Below are positions 12,001-23,300 of a stretch of 64,000 nt of DNA, piece by piece. The position numbers were made by a program, and so were the translations under genes. Below the pieces are notes generated by a model. It saw nothing but the letters and a program-made list of their open reading frames with translations, was not told the origin of the DNA and did no database searches. Within the stretch, counting starts at the first letter, position 1, and every line of letters begins with the position of its first letter. This DNA is from Panicum virgatum. Lineage: Eukaryota > Streptophyta > Magnoliopsida > Poales > Poaceae. Location: assembly GCF_016808335.1 (NCBI RefSeq), contig NC_053150.1, positions 40,203,607-40,267,606 on the forward strand, in the 5' to 3' direction.

Positions 12001-12209
12001 TTGCAGTGCTTCTCATAAGCTCTGCGATCAGCAGCAGTTGCATTGTCAGGGAGATCATCAGGATATGGCTGCTCAAGAACATACTCCTTTTTCTCTTGCC
12101 TGAGAACAATTCTCAGGTTGCGGTACCAATCAATAAAGTTTGTTCCATTCAACTTTTCTTTCTCAAGAACAGAACGCAAATTGAAAGCGGAATTGTTACT
12201 GGCAGACAT
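9036..12209 (-). pseudogene. copia-2 gag-pol polyprotein with RT core deleted in frame (1,057 aa)
   Basis: Single open frame from ATG at 12209. Gag spans about residues 1-290, with a CCHC knuckle CLHCHEKGHWSRNC at 260-273. The aspartic protease has DTG at 310-312 (WVFDTGSMIH). The integrase zinc-binding region includes CESC (478-481). The integrase catalytic triad is Asp508 (HTDVCGP), Asp571 (RSDRGGEY) and Glu607 (QWNGVSE), the classic D,D-35-E spacing. RT starts with VWNLVDQIDSVRPVDCK, then at residue 850 jumps to CDILLIGNDIPM. The palm with the first catalytic Asp and most of YVDD, roughly 150-160 residues, is missing without loss of frame. The RT tail and first half of RNase H follow, then a frameshift ends the ORF. 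Gag, protease and integrase look intact; reverse transcription cannot be. Confidence 0.92.
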
Positions 12210-13615
12210 GATCTACAACATTAAAGTAAAGCAAGATTTCAGCACTAAGTTTATGTAAAGACTTTCATTAACTGATTTAACAAAAGACAACATACTATAT
12301 CAATGTCATCTTCCCTCTAATGACATATAGAGGTTCAAGATCCATAATCACTAAAATTCTAGTGAGCTTTAGCATCACGGCTAGAAAAGTAGTGATATAG
12401 GTAAGTAACAAATTACTAATCACATCTCTATGCGACTCTTGTTTGTTGGGTGGCATCCAATGCCCCGGCCCCAACCCTATGCCTTAAAGCTCAAAACTGT
12501 TTTGATAGCTTTGCTGAGTAAACCAATACTATGCTTGTGAATGTCCGACATCCACCCTATACAAAAGTGATAGCTGAGGGTACTCTACTTTGGTAAACCT
12601 ACCACACAACGATCAAAATTTATAGGTGCAGCTATTGGTAAAAGGCATAAAAAACTCAACCTTTTCTGAGGGAAGCTATTCTATCATGATTAAAGCATCC
12701 ACCATATGTAAAAGCATGAAAGAATAAGTATGACAGGAAAATAAACATCACATGCATATAATCATATTATATTGTGAATAGTATGGCCTCTTGCATCACA
12801 ATGGGCTCCATCGCCATGGCTCCAAGGTGACCTCCATTGCCATCCGTCCTGTCTTGTGGTGATCATCATCGCCATCATGATTGAAGCCTCCATGAAAAGA
12901 TACTAAGCTACTACATCTAATAGCTAGTGAAATAATTACATGAGGATTCAAACATCACAAGTCGACACGCAGGTCGTTATACAATAATGGTGCAACCTCA
13001 ACCCGGTTGTGTTAACTTGCGACACACAGGCCGCACAAATCATCACATGACATTGAGGCCATACCATTCACATCACACCCTGCAAAAACAAGTTAGGCGT
13101 ACGACGTGTTCTACCAAAGTAGCGCTTAGGAAGCCGCTACAGCGAGAAAGCAACGGTGGTCCCCGCGGGTCTCAGGGCAGCGCCTTGAAAACCTCACGGT
13201 ATTACACAGATCGCATCTATGGAATCCCTATGAAAATCTCATCAGAGTGATCGCATCACCTCAAATCCGAGCCATTCATAATGCCTCAATTTTCACTAGG
13301 TCAATCACATTGACCGTGCAAACTTTGCACTTGAGAAGACTGCATCTACACATGACCTCGATCTGTTGGTTCAATTGTTGACTATGCACACAGTTAGTCC
13401 CGATGGTGATTCCAGCCGGTAGGGACATGTCGTATGCATAACAGAGAAAGAACACAAACTAATCTTTTGTCACATGCCGCGCAATCAACTCGCTCCAGTT
13501 TTAACCCCTTATGACCAATTGATCTAATCAAACCGTGCAAAAGTAATAGATCCAATCTACTACAACAACATATCACCTATATGCAAAAGATCCAGACCAA
13601 AAACTACGCAAGATG
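12210..13615 (-). other. copia-2 5' leader
   Basis: About 1.4 kb between the primer site and the gag ATG, with short ORFs only. Leaders of this kind carry packaging and dimerisation signals, but none is recognisable by eye. Confidence 0.7.
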
Positions 13616-13627
13616 GCTCTGGTACCA
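13616..13627 (-). other. copia-2 primer-binding site (initiator tRNA-Met type)
   Basis: The minus strand reads TGGTACCAGAGC one base after the 5' LTR end. It differs at one base from the usual copia site TGGTATCAGAGC. Confidence 0.88.
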
Positions 13628-13628
13628 C

Positions 13629-14122
13629 TGTAGGGAAACGGGTAGGCTACGCTAGCATCACTACCGCATATACCCAAGATACTTGCGAGTAGAAGATCAT
13701 AGATCGTTACCACTAGACGCGCAGCGCAGCGGAAGAAGTCGCGCGTCGATGTAGAGGAAGTAGTCGATCACGTCCCACGAACCGAGCTCCTCGTACTTGA
13801 TCCCAGCAGCCGATCAGCGCAGCAGTCGCAGCAGCGCCTCCACAGAGTCCACACGTACGGGGATGAAACGCCGGGCGTCGGTGTGCTAGCACCGCACGCA
13901 CGGCAAGGGCGGCGGCCGAGAGAGAGAGGGAGGGGCGGCGGCTAGGGAGGTGGCGCAGCTCACCGGGGTATCGCCCCCCTAGCCCCTCCCTCGTATATAT
14001 AGGGCGTACTAATGAGCTTCTATCTCATAGGCCCATTAGTAACCCTAATCCCTCTTGGATTAATATCCTATTGGGCCTTTAAACCGTATTGTGATGATGG
14101 GCTCTTGGGCATATCACCAACA
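13629..14122 (-). mobile_element. 5' LTR of copia-2
   Basis: 494 bp, the same length as the 3' LTR. It differs from it at six positions that I can see: C/T in GATCG(T/C)ACC, G/A in CCAC(A/G)GAG, T/C in CTCAC(C/T)GG, G/A in AATG(A/G)GC, and two in CTCTT(GGG/AGT)CAT. Confidence 0.93.
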
Positions 14123-14790
14123 TGTTTCCCTCTCGCCGGCATTGCAGCAGCCTTGCTCCACCGCCGCCGCACTCCACCTCGAGGAAGCCTGCCGTCAAGC
14201 CCCGTGCACCGCGCGTGGGAGGCCGCCGCCACCCTCCACCACGGGGAAGGCCGTCGCCGCCCAGATCCGGAGGCGTTCAGGTGCTGGACATCTCCATCCC
14301 CAACTCCAAGGCGTGCATCACCTCCAGCTTCGAGGCCGGCGTCGTCCGCGGGCCGCCGCCGTGCCTCGGGTGGGAGGTCGCCGCGCTCCGCCTCGGCGAT
14401 GGCCGGCGCCGCCGTCTGCAGGAGGTCGCCGCGCTCCGCTTCATGGAAGGCCACCGCCGTCCTCTGGGCAGCGCGCGGGAGGCCGTCGCCGTTCTTCGCC
14501 GCGCACTGGAGACCCTGCTCCACCTCGGGGGACGCCAGGAGGAGGGGGTGGTCGGTCGCGGTGGGCGAGCGCGAGAGGGAGGGGGAGCGGCGCGGCGGCG
14601 GCGAGCGCAAGAGGGCGGGCGCGTCGGTGGCTTATTTGGGTCAGCGAGAACCTGGCCTCGGGAGAACGAGGGAAATTCTCGTTCTACCTTGGCCTGGCCA
14701 GGGGGCCGCGGGAGGCTTAGTTGGGCCAGGCTCTAATCGCTAGCCAATGTAACAAACACAAGCCTTGTGCTTACAGGCCCTATAGTGCCA
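14123..14790. mobile_element. Right part of the split TIR element, GC-rich interior
   Basis: Resumes after the TGTTT target duplication. 14150-14620 is strongly GC-rich and open in several frames on both strands (for example 14610-14068 minus and 14122-14736 plus), which comes from composition rather than from a proven gene. A block GGAGGTCGCCGCGCTCCGC is repeated near 14375 and 14430. The right end, near 14768-14786, mirrors the left end at about 7081-7097. The GC-rich insert could be captured genic DNA, as in Pack-type elements, but I recognise no protein family. Confidence 0.4.
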
Positions 14791-15298
14791 AGCGTGCCGC
14801 GTGCCGGCCCTAGCCCTGCACAGCCTCGCGCATCATCGCTATGCCTCGTCCCGCGCGGCGGCGTCGCAGCTGCCCCCCCTCGTGCGCCATCGCCATGCCT
14901 CGTCCCGCGCGGCGGCATCGCTGCTGCTGCTGCCGGCCTCGCGCGCTCGCCGCCGTGCCTCGCCCCGTGTGGCGGTGGCGCTGCTCTTGCCTCCCCTCGC
15001 GTCATGGCCACGAGCGCTCGCCGCCCATGCCATGCCTCGGTGTCACCCCATGCCACGGACAGTGCTCGCGCTGCATCGCTCTCGATGTCGTGCCGCGCCT
15101 CTGGATAGGGTTGGGGAGCGTGTGTTGGTGGTTGGCAGCCTAGAAAGAAGGGATTGGGCTATTGACGATATGGCCTCTTGATGGATTATTCGTTGGATGA
15201 GCTGATTTAAGAGCTAGGCCGTAAGGGAAGTGATAGAGTAGCCGGGCCTTACCGTGCTGTGCCTTTAATCATGTCGTGCTCGTGTCGGCCCAACGTTC
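14791..15298. repeat. GC-rich low-complexity DNA with repeats of a CGCCATGCCTCGTCCCGCG unit
   Basis: Near 14840-15040 a unit like ATGCCTCGTCCCGCGCGGCGG occurs about three times with drift. All frames encode Ala/Arg/Pro-rich low-complexity peptides, so I do not call a gene. The flank near 15240-15290 (CGTGCTCGTGTCGGCCC) resembles the flank at 7045-7075 (GTGCCGCGCCGTCGGCCC), suggesting one outer repeat unit spanning both sides. Confidence 0.4.
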
Positions 15299-15307
15299 TA
15301 GGGTGTG

Positions 15308-15553
15308 CAGTTACTATTCATCTTCTAGAAGAACATAGCCCACATAACTTCCACTGTTTGAGATTCGTGCAAACAACTCAAAACGTTAGATCCATGTCTA
15401 AACCCTATCTCCCTCTTTCTTTCCCCCTCTCAGTTACTATTCATCTTCTAGAAGAACATAGACCACATAACTTCCACTATTTGAGATTCGTGCAAACAAT
15501 TCAAAATGTTAGATCCACGTCTAAACCCTATCTCCCTCTTTCTTCCCCCCCTC
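15308..15553 (+). repeat. 123-bp tandem duplication
   Basis: Two adjacent units start CAGTTACTATTCATCTTCTA at 15308 and 15431. Both end in a C/T-rich run (CCCTATCTCCCTCTTTCTT). They differ at only a few positions, so the duplication is fairly recent. No ORF is supported. Confidence 0.85.
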
Positions 15554-15714
15554 TCTCTCCCAGTTGTTAGATCCTCGCAGTTGGCCGCCTAGCGCGTCTG
15601 TCTCGTCCTCCGCGCCCATGTTCCGGCTCGCTGCCGGCCGCTCGGCATGTCCCTCTCGTCCTCCGCGCCCAGTGGCGGAGGCAGCCACAGACGATAGGGA
15701 GAAGGAGAGCAGGA
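15554..15714. other. Short non-coding stretch with a 17-bp direct repeat
   Basis: CTCGTCCTCCGCGCCCA occurs at 15602-15618 and 15654-15670. Nothing else is recognisable. Confidence 0.4.
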
Positions 15715-16126
15715 GACTGCTAGCTTGTCTAACATTTTGATTTGAGGAGAAACCCTTTGTTCGTTTGCCGGGGAGTTAGGAGTTGTGTATCCCTTTTATT
15801 ATCCCTTTTAGTTTGGGGATGCACTTCGAGTAGTTTAGGTTTTCTTTGTCTTTGCGTTTTCTTGTATTTTATATCATATCATGCATCATTGTCTTTATCA
15901 GCACCTGTACACTTACACTTAGCTTTTTTTGTATAGTTGATGCATTTGCGTGTATCTCTCTCTGTTGTATAGATGCTTTGTGATGTAGAGGTGACCATGC
16001 TAGCTATGCTCATTTCAATATAATGCACATCTGAATATGAGATAGCTTTGAATTCTTTGAAAATCGAGTTGTGCTCCTGGAGATGGAAGATGAAGGTGTT
16101 GATAATGCACTCATCAAGGGGGAGAT
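15715..16126 (+). pseudogene. 3' end of a Sirevirus-2-like element: RNase H tail, 3' UTR and polypurine tract
   Basis: A degraded pol tail (EEKPFVRLP near 15748) matches the LEEKPFIRLRG tail of the copy read on the minus strand at 47110-47066. The following non-coding DNA matches the reverse of 46840-47060, for example GTTGTATAGATGCTTTGTG and ATGACCATGCTAGCTATGCTC-type blocks. It ends with the polypurine tract AAGGGGGAGAT (16116-16126). Confidence 0.75.
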
Positions 16127-16947
16127 TGAGGAGCCATCCTGGATAGGGTGGGCCTCATGGCTCCTAGAGATGATGAGTGATTGTCAACGGTGATGAAGGC
16201 TCGCCACCCTGAAGAGGGTGGTGAATGGAGATGAAGTCCTCTAAAGAGGGGCCACCCTAAAGAGGGTGCTTGACCTACCGTGGTGGGCGCCGGTGTTTGA
16301 CTCAGGTACACAGACAAGCGGTCAGTGGGTTGAAAAGCACCAGGGCCATGGTGGTCCAATCTGGGTGCACGACGATGGGCGGCAGGCACTTTGGTGGTTT
16401 CGGCGCAAAACCGCCACCTACCCGTTTAAGCGGAAAGGTTCGACGACTACTTCGGAAGGCGCCGAGAAGGATGGGCTCGTGGGCCGGCAATGTTCATGGC
16501 TGGCCGTACTGGTTTGATGGTTTGGGCCACAAAACCATCACCCGCCTTATTGGGGTCGGCAGAGGCCCGGATAAGATAGAAACCATAAAAGTCACCGACG
16601 AGCACGTGGCGGATATCCCATGGATGCATAGGATCAAAGCAACCACTTGAAGCTACAGCCGCTATTGGATGAGTACTCATATGTATCTTTTCGGTTTTGC
16701 CCCTACGGGCATTGAGTCATCTAGTCTAGTGTAGGGGTAGAGTCATCTTTCGGTCAAGCTATGCCTTGGCCTATATATATGAAGTGGGCAGCCTCTTGGA
16801 GGCTTACCTCTCCCACTTGGTGTCATTTTGAGAGACTTGTGAGCAGCCAAGTGCTTATTGCTTAGAGAGGCTAGATTAGGAGGCAAATCCCCACTTAGTC
16901 TAGATTCCATCTAGCAGGAAGGATGATAGGGTGGTAGGCTGCAAGGA
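16127..16947 (+). mobile_element. Sirevirus-2-type LTR fragment, cut by the LARD insertion
   Basis: It starts TGAGGAGCCATCCTGG after the polypurine tract. It matches the reverse complement of the LTR at 43259-45400 over its U3, including TATA (CTATATATATGAAG near 16771) and the region around 16800-16940. U3 contains perfect hairpins such as CCACCCTGAAGAGGGTGG near 16203. It stops at 16947, where the LARD starts. The few bases after the LARD (26435-26447) may still align, and the rest of the 2.1-kb LTR is missing. Confidence 0.8.
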
Positions 16948-18399
16948 TGTTGACGTTCCTTAGCGCCCCAATTTATATACCACAAGCGCACAGATCGTGG
17001 TAGCTTTTCCCTTAGATTATTCCCCCAAGGTTTATCAATTCGTGGATCGACAAAGAACTTACTAGGGATTTCCATCTAATCTAATGGATCTATCCTAACA
17101 TGAAGCATCAATTGCACATATAGGGTAAACCTTTGATAGATATGAGTGATGTACAAAGGTTGATCTCATCCATGAACATAGGCGTAACCATAGCAAAACC
17201 AAAGACATGACTAGGCCTATCGTCATCTAGTTGTAGTTCAAGCTAACGAGCAAATAAGTCATGCATCTCAATCAAAAGCATCTTTAAACCCAAAATCTCC
17301 AATTCGATCCCTCGATACTCCGCCTACTCAAAGCAACGCCCTGTCACGATGCCCCCTTTGGACAAAAGCACCCTGAAGCAAGTCGAACCCCCTTTGGTAG
17401 TTCTGCCATGAACCTCTAGCCACCATGACTACAAGATCATGCTAAGCGATCTATATCGATAATAGATCTAGGATGAAGCAAACCCAAAGAAAAGAACGAA
17501 ATCGAAAGAGAGAACATGGTCGCTAATAGATTCGGAAGACATGATTATCATTACTCACATAATAGATTCGTTTGGATCGTCACCACCGAGTACATACCAT
17601 CGATGACTCCAACTAGCTCATGAACTCCACCATGGCACAACCACGCAGGGAGGCCATGGCGGCTAGGGGCGGCCTAAGCCATCTCCTAGACAACTTCGAA
17701 GACTTGCGGCGGCCGTCGTCTCCCTCCGGTCTTGGCCCTAGGTTTTCGTCGAGTTCTGGGTGGATGGATGCTCCGAGTTGAATAAGGTGCGAGCTATTTA
17801 TAAGCCGAGGAAGCCACCGGTCGAAGGGGAGGCCAAACCGCCTCGGAAACGGGCTAGGCCGGCCAGCCCCATGGGCCTAGGCTGGCCGGCCTACCCTCTT
17901 TCGGGCTCGCCTCGGTCTCATCTTTCGCTTGTAGACTCCTCGCATCTTCTAGACTCCTTCACGATTGCACCCCTTTGGACGTCGTTATCTTGGAGATATC
18001 TTCGAGGAAAGGATAGGATAGGGAATCCTTCCTTAAATCTTCATTTGCTTTGCTTAGTTCCGAAGTATCTTGATCTCATCTTTGTGGGCTTGATCCTTTG
18101 GGCTCTCTTGGAGGATGGATGTGCATGAATGGGCCTCAAATCAACATGGGCTTTGGTCCTTCCTTTGGGCTTTGGGCTTCGTCTTTCTCCGTGTTAGCGC
18201 TCGATCACGGGCCTCGTCATTTCATGCTCCAAAATATGCCAAAAACCTGCAAAAACAAAGTTCCTCCAAAATATATGTGCAAATGTGAAAATGACCAATA
18301 ATTAGGCCGGGGTTAGGACGGTTAATGATTTTGATATTAAATTCACGCCATTATCAAGGATAAACAAGGGATAAAATGGGTACTTATGGAGTGCCAACA
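16948..18399 (-). mobile_element. 3' LTR of the LARD
   Basis: Plus-strand ends are TGTTGACGTTCC and GGAGTGCCAACA, an imperfect inverted pair. A minus-strand TATA box TATAAATA lies at 17795-17802. The ORF 17760-18128 recurs in the other LTR with changes and is not a gene. Confidence 0.9.
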
Positions 18400-20330
18400 T
18401 TCACCCCATGCTTAAACCTTGCTCGTCCTCGAGTAAGTCCATGAGCTTTGCTTATAAAGAAATCAGCGTTGCCCCTCAATGTCCTCTTTGCACTTAGTCA
18501 TACATAACAAGACATATTGCTCTCTCAAGTATTTAGCATTTAAGTTCATGTTGTGACCGGCTACTTTTTCATTATGGAAGATGGACTAGCAATTAAAGAA
18601 CAAGCCATAATAATAAATAAATACAATGCTCTCAAACTTAAGCGAACTTCAAACCTTTACCTTGTTTCATCGTGAAGAGTTTTCAAAAGAATGCATATCA
18701 AACATAAGTGAGGTTCTCTTGCAAAAGATCATGGAAATACTCATCTCATCAAGTCGCTCAAGCCTACATTAGATTGTCTTCAACCTATTCTACCCATATA
18801 TAAAAGTGGAAGGCTTATGTGGAGCTTGGTAGGTAAAAACAATCCTAGCAAAACATTATACTTGAAATATTATCAAACTAAGAGAGATCTAATGGAATTA
18901 CCGAGACTAGTCAAAAAGGCCATTGGAAAATAATGTTGGAGAGGGAAAAAGATGAAACACACACATTTAGATAGGTGGACATGTGCAAGTGGCAAATGGA
19001 TGATCCCGAGACACAAATGAAGTTCTCGTTATCGGATTGCACATGGTTTGAAGATTTGAGTATGGAATAGTTCTTCAAAGTAACTTGGAAAATTAATGAA
19101 GCCAAAAAGAGCTAAGGAGCATTTTATTCTTCTCTTTTTTCTCTTTTTTTTCTTTCTTTTTTCCTTTTTTTTGCTCCTTAGAACTTTTGATAACATAGAA
19201 TACTTACCCAGCCATCCCCCCATGCTTGAACGAATGCTCGTCCTCGAGTATGAATAGTGGGAGAACCAACTAGCTAGGGTAAGTATCTCAAATTCACCTT
19301 CTTCTTCGTAGAACCTCTTGAATCTCCGGGGAGCCTTGTCTCCCAAAACTTTTCTTTATATGGTGCCCTTGATTCTTTTGATTCCGTCGAAATGACAATC
19401 CATACTCAAATTGGGTTGTGGTCAAGGAGGTAATCACAAAAAGGTATTTTTGGTTTAGGGTGGATATCCAGTGAGGTTTGCAAAATTCCGGAAGTAGAAA
19501 CTCACAATGCATGGATAAATAGGCTAGCAAAAAGAAGGTTACACAAAAAACGAAATGACCAGCTTCTTAGTCTCATACCAAAGAAATCAATCTTTATCCA
19601 ACTCATCAAAATATAAGTTTGCAATCTAAAGGTTTCATCATGAAAGAATATGTATGTATAGGCTTTGGTAGGTAGAACTTTACAAGAGATTCACAAATTT
19701 AGATAGCATAGGAATTAAGTTTTCAAATTAAACAACACAAGGTGTAAGGTCATCGGTAGACTTAAATCAAAGAGCAACATAGAATATGTGGGTCTAGAAT
19801 TTAGTCATTTAGCCTCCACAAATAAAAGAGCCGGTATTTAATCATTTTAATTCCATTTAATTGAGAGCAAATGGTCAAGTCATTCCATTTTACAAGAGAT
19901 TCCATAACATAGCATAGGTAAAACAAAGCAGCAACTTTCATCATTTTTCCATGAGCAAAAGCATATGAGAATATCATCGTGGTGAACTCAAGGTGATGGT
20001 GGTTATCATTTATTGAAAACAAAAACAAATCTAGGTTGTACTCCTAGTAGCCATGTTATTATAGGGAGAGATATACAAAGATTGCATCTATGGTTGAAGG
20101 CATATATGTACAAGCATTTAGAAAAAAGAGAGAGTTGATGAAGAATTACCGTCCTTCTCGATGCTAGTAATGAAGTGTAGCGCGACCTCCCCCATACTTA
20201 AGCATTGTGCTAAGCATGGAAGAAGAATCATGAGCATCTTGTGGCAACTGTGATTATCTTACTCCCCCATGAAATCCTTGTCCACGAAATCCTCCCCCAT
20301 GCTTAGCATGATGCTAGGCGTGGAAGGGGA
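18400..20330 (-). other. LARD interior, 3' part, with four PPT-like blocks
   Basis: No coding motif. A block that reads on the minus strand as roughly CTCGAGGACGAGCAAGGTTT then AAGCATGGGG sits next to the 3' LTR (18400-18436). Related blocks with purine runs occur at about 19213-19250, 20186-20220 and 20290-20322. The first is the working polypurine tract by position. The others look like duplicated tracts. A pyrimidine-rich run lies at 19125-19175 on the plus strand. Confidence 0.6.
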
Positions 20331-23300
20331 AGGTGGACCATCTTGCAATTCTTGAAGTTCTTCCCTCATATGTATGAATATCATCTTCAATGTGTCTTCA
20401 CCTTTGTTTTCAATTTTCCTTCAACTTCTTCTTGTACAAAGTCATGGTCCGAATCATTGCTTCACGTCGTCGTCGCCTCCTTCAATTCCTCGTTGTCCCA
20501 TTGCTGCCTCATCTTCATGAATTTTTCTTTCAATGTCCAGAACAGAACGTGTACTGAAACATTACTCCATTGCGAAGTGCACGAGTTTTCCTTTCCAACG
20601 AGTCCTCATTCGCCCAAAATTGATTCCGAACAAGAGAGTTATGTCCATTTTATCCCAGCGCTGCAATCTGTCCCGACGAATTCCAGAACGCGCAACGTCC
20701 AATGATCTTGCCATATCTCCTTGTACAGGTTTTCAAATTCATTGATCTTGGATGCGTTAGAACGGGAATTTCATGGACTTCTGAATATCAACTTTTCTTC
20801 CTTGTACGTCTCTATCCATGTGCAAAATGTGATGAAAACATCGGGGCTTGCTCTCAAACTTTGGAGATGTTGACGAATTTGATTTCTTCTTTGATCACGA
20901 ATTCATGGGAATGCTTTGCCATGCCTGCAAAACAATCAAGTGCACACACTACCCCCGGGGTGACAGTCAGGAGTAGATACAAATGCCAACAAACCAAAAA
21001 CATCCCCTGAGATACTTAACTTGTGGCGTAATTAGTCTAGTGAAAATTAAACCTAATGGATGTATGTGAATGCAAGTGGGAGGTGTGTGTATGAAAATGA
21101 GAGGAAAATGGATTGCTATCTTGGTCAAAAGAGCTTAAAGATGGAGGTCCGTCAACAAGTTTAAACACCATGTTTACATAAGATTGCAAAAGGTAAATGC
21201 TATCATGATAAGCACTACATGGATAGGAAAGTATACATCAATAAGATTGAGACCAAGCTAGCAAAATGAGGGCATGAACAATGGAATGGATGCAAAGTGC
21301 AAATGCAAAGTTAGCAAAAACAAGTGTTAGGAAGGTTGAAAGGACATTTCGATGTTGTTCCGCATCTAGCTTATTCAAAAACAATTGCTAAGAGTGACAA
21401 AAAGCCTTCGCGACACTTCATAAGAAGTGAGGCTTTTGTCATTGAAAAGGTTATTTATCGAAAAGGACCAAGCAACCGAGCTAACAAGGTTTTAGAAGTA
21501 GGTTTATGGGTTTCCTATATTTTTTGGCTTAAAACAAAAATTTTGAAGAGAGAGTGTTGGGTATAGAAATTCTATCTAAGGTGGTTTCAAAAAACTAGAG
21601 AGAAACAAAAGTTAGATTTTTTTTTGAATAAAAAACATAATCTATGGTTTTAGGATTGCTCTATGAGTGGTTTTCCTAAGGGTTTTAGGATCTCAAAAGC
21701 GAGGCTAGTCAATGTTTTTAGAAAAAGTTTTTTAAAAAAATGCAACATGCAATGCAATGCAAGGGTGAGACGAACAACATGGTATGCAATGCAACACGGG
21801 GTGGGTGAATAAAATGATATGACATGATGAGGTGGTCTAAAACAAAACAAAAAGTTAGCCTAAGTTAACTAGCCATAAGTTTAGAATCAAAGGGTGGTGT
21901 AATGCTTCAAAAATCTCTCTAAAAAGACACAAAGAAAAAGACTCAAAACACTAATAGGCACACAAAAAGGTCTACAAGTTTACCAAGATCAAATAACAAA
22001 GGACTCCCTTAATAACTTTTAGAATGAACAACATGAAGTTGTGGTTTTTGTTAGAGCAATGGTACAATGTTACTTGATATTCCGATTAAAGAGTGCAATG
22101 TAGACGGTCATATTAATATGTATAAAATAAAAGATCGGGTTGCCTCTCGCAAAAGCTTCATTTAAAGTCATAGAGCTCGACTTTCTTACCTTCAAATTGA
22201 TGCGAAGCCATGGTCCTTCATGCAAGAGGTGAAGGTGTTCCATGCAGCTCTTATTCCACTTTCCATGTTGGACATAATCAATCATGCTTAATGGAAAATT
22301 TGTCCAATCGTCTCTCACATTATCGTCACCTCCTTCTTTGTTGTCCTTCGTCGCTACCTTTCTTTTCACGGATTTTCCTCTCTGTCTAGATTGGGAGTTG
22401 CACCAACCAATTAATCCAATGCAAGGTACACAAAATCTTATTTTCAACAAGTCTTCATTTGCCCAAAATGCATTCCAATTGAGGGAGTTATGCCCCTTTT
22501 TCCCCATCACTGCAATCTACCCCGTGCTGATTTCAGCACGTGCATCTCCGATGTTTGAGACATAGCTCCTCCCGTAGGTCTTCAATTGTATTGATCATAG
22601 ATGCGTTGAACCGAGGATTTGATGGAGATCCTGAATATTCAACTTTCTTGCATTGTAAATCTCTGGACTTGCGCACAAAATTGATGAGGCTTAGCGACGT
22701 CCGTTCTTGAAATTTGAAGATGTTGATGATGGTGTTCAAAATTTTGGGCACGGTTTCCCTCCTCATCATTTGAGTTTCATGTCCTGCGTGGTTAGTGAAA
22801 TTTGGGGCTTCTCCCGACATGTGCTCTTTTAGGGTCATGAGCTTGACCAAGCGCAAAGCAAGATCGAGATTTGCAATTATTTGTAAACATATGCAACATA
22901 ATCACATCCTCAATTAAATTTCATCAACAAGGCATGGTGTAATTAAATGCAGCATGTGTTTTTGCATAAAGCAGAGCTTATTATTAGGCAAAGGTTCTTT
23001 AAGCATGAAATCAACATTCTCAAGAAAGTCTAGCCTATCATGAAAAGAACAAGGCATAGAATTTAAACTTTCAATCCGACTATTGGTTCGAGCATGAGAT
23101 TTTTAAAGATTATCAACAAAACCAATAGAAGCTTGAGAATTCAATGTATACCTTAGCCTTGGAGCTTTTTCATACTCATTGGAGTCATGGTGCTTTGTGC
23201 GAGATGTCATCTTGATGCACTCTTTGTGGTCCGTCATGGTTTGCTTCTCATGTCTTCATGTGTTGAATGTTGCACTCTTGTAATCCGTCGTGGTTTGTTT

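Larger units (their letters stand above)
7237..14122 (-). mobile_element. copia-2: nearly complete young Ty1/copia element, minus strand
   Basis: This element is 6,886 bp with two 494-bp LTRs (7237-7730 and 13629-14122) and a 5-bp target duplication TGTTT (7232-7236 and 14123-14127). The LTRs differ at six positions by my reading, about 1.2%. On the minus strand the order is 5' LTR, tRNA-Met primer site, leader of about 1.4 kb, gag-pol (12209-8684), about 950 bp of 3' UTR, polypurine tract, 3' LTR. It lacks the RT core and has a frameshift in RNase H, so it cannot move alone. Confidence 0.95.

Noticed and set aside
14012..15181. Several overlapping ORFs of 100-243 codons on both strands
   Set aside because: All are Arg/Pro/Ala-rich and open together in opposite frames, as expected from very high GC. 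No conserved domain, splice sites or start context supports any of them.
17760..18301. ORFs of 122 and 67 codons that recur at 25784-26331
   Set aside because: They are in the two LARD LTRs, on the strand opposite to the element, and differ between copies in ways that change the frame and residues.
22070..22510. 146-codon minus-strand ORF in the LARD interior as a possible gag
   Set aside because: It lies on the element strand, but no zinc knuckle, protease or known motif is present, and part of it overlaps a repeated non-coding module. Length alone is not enough.
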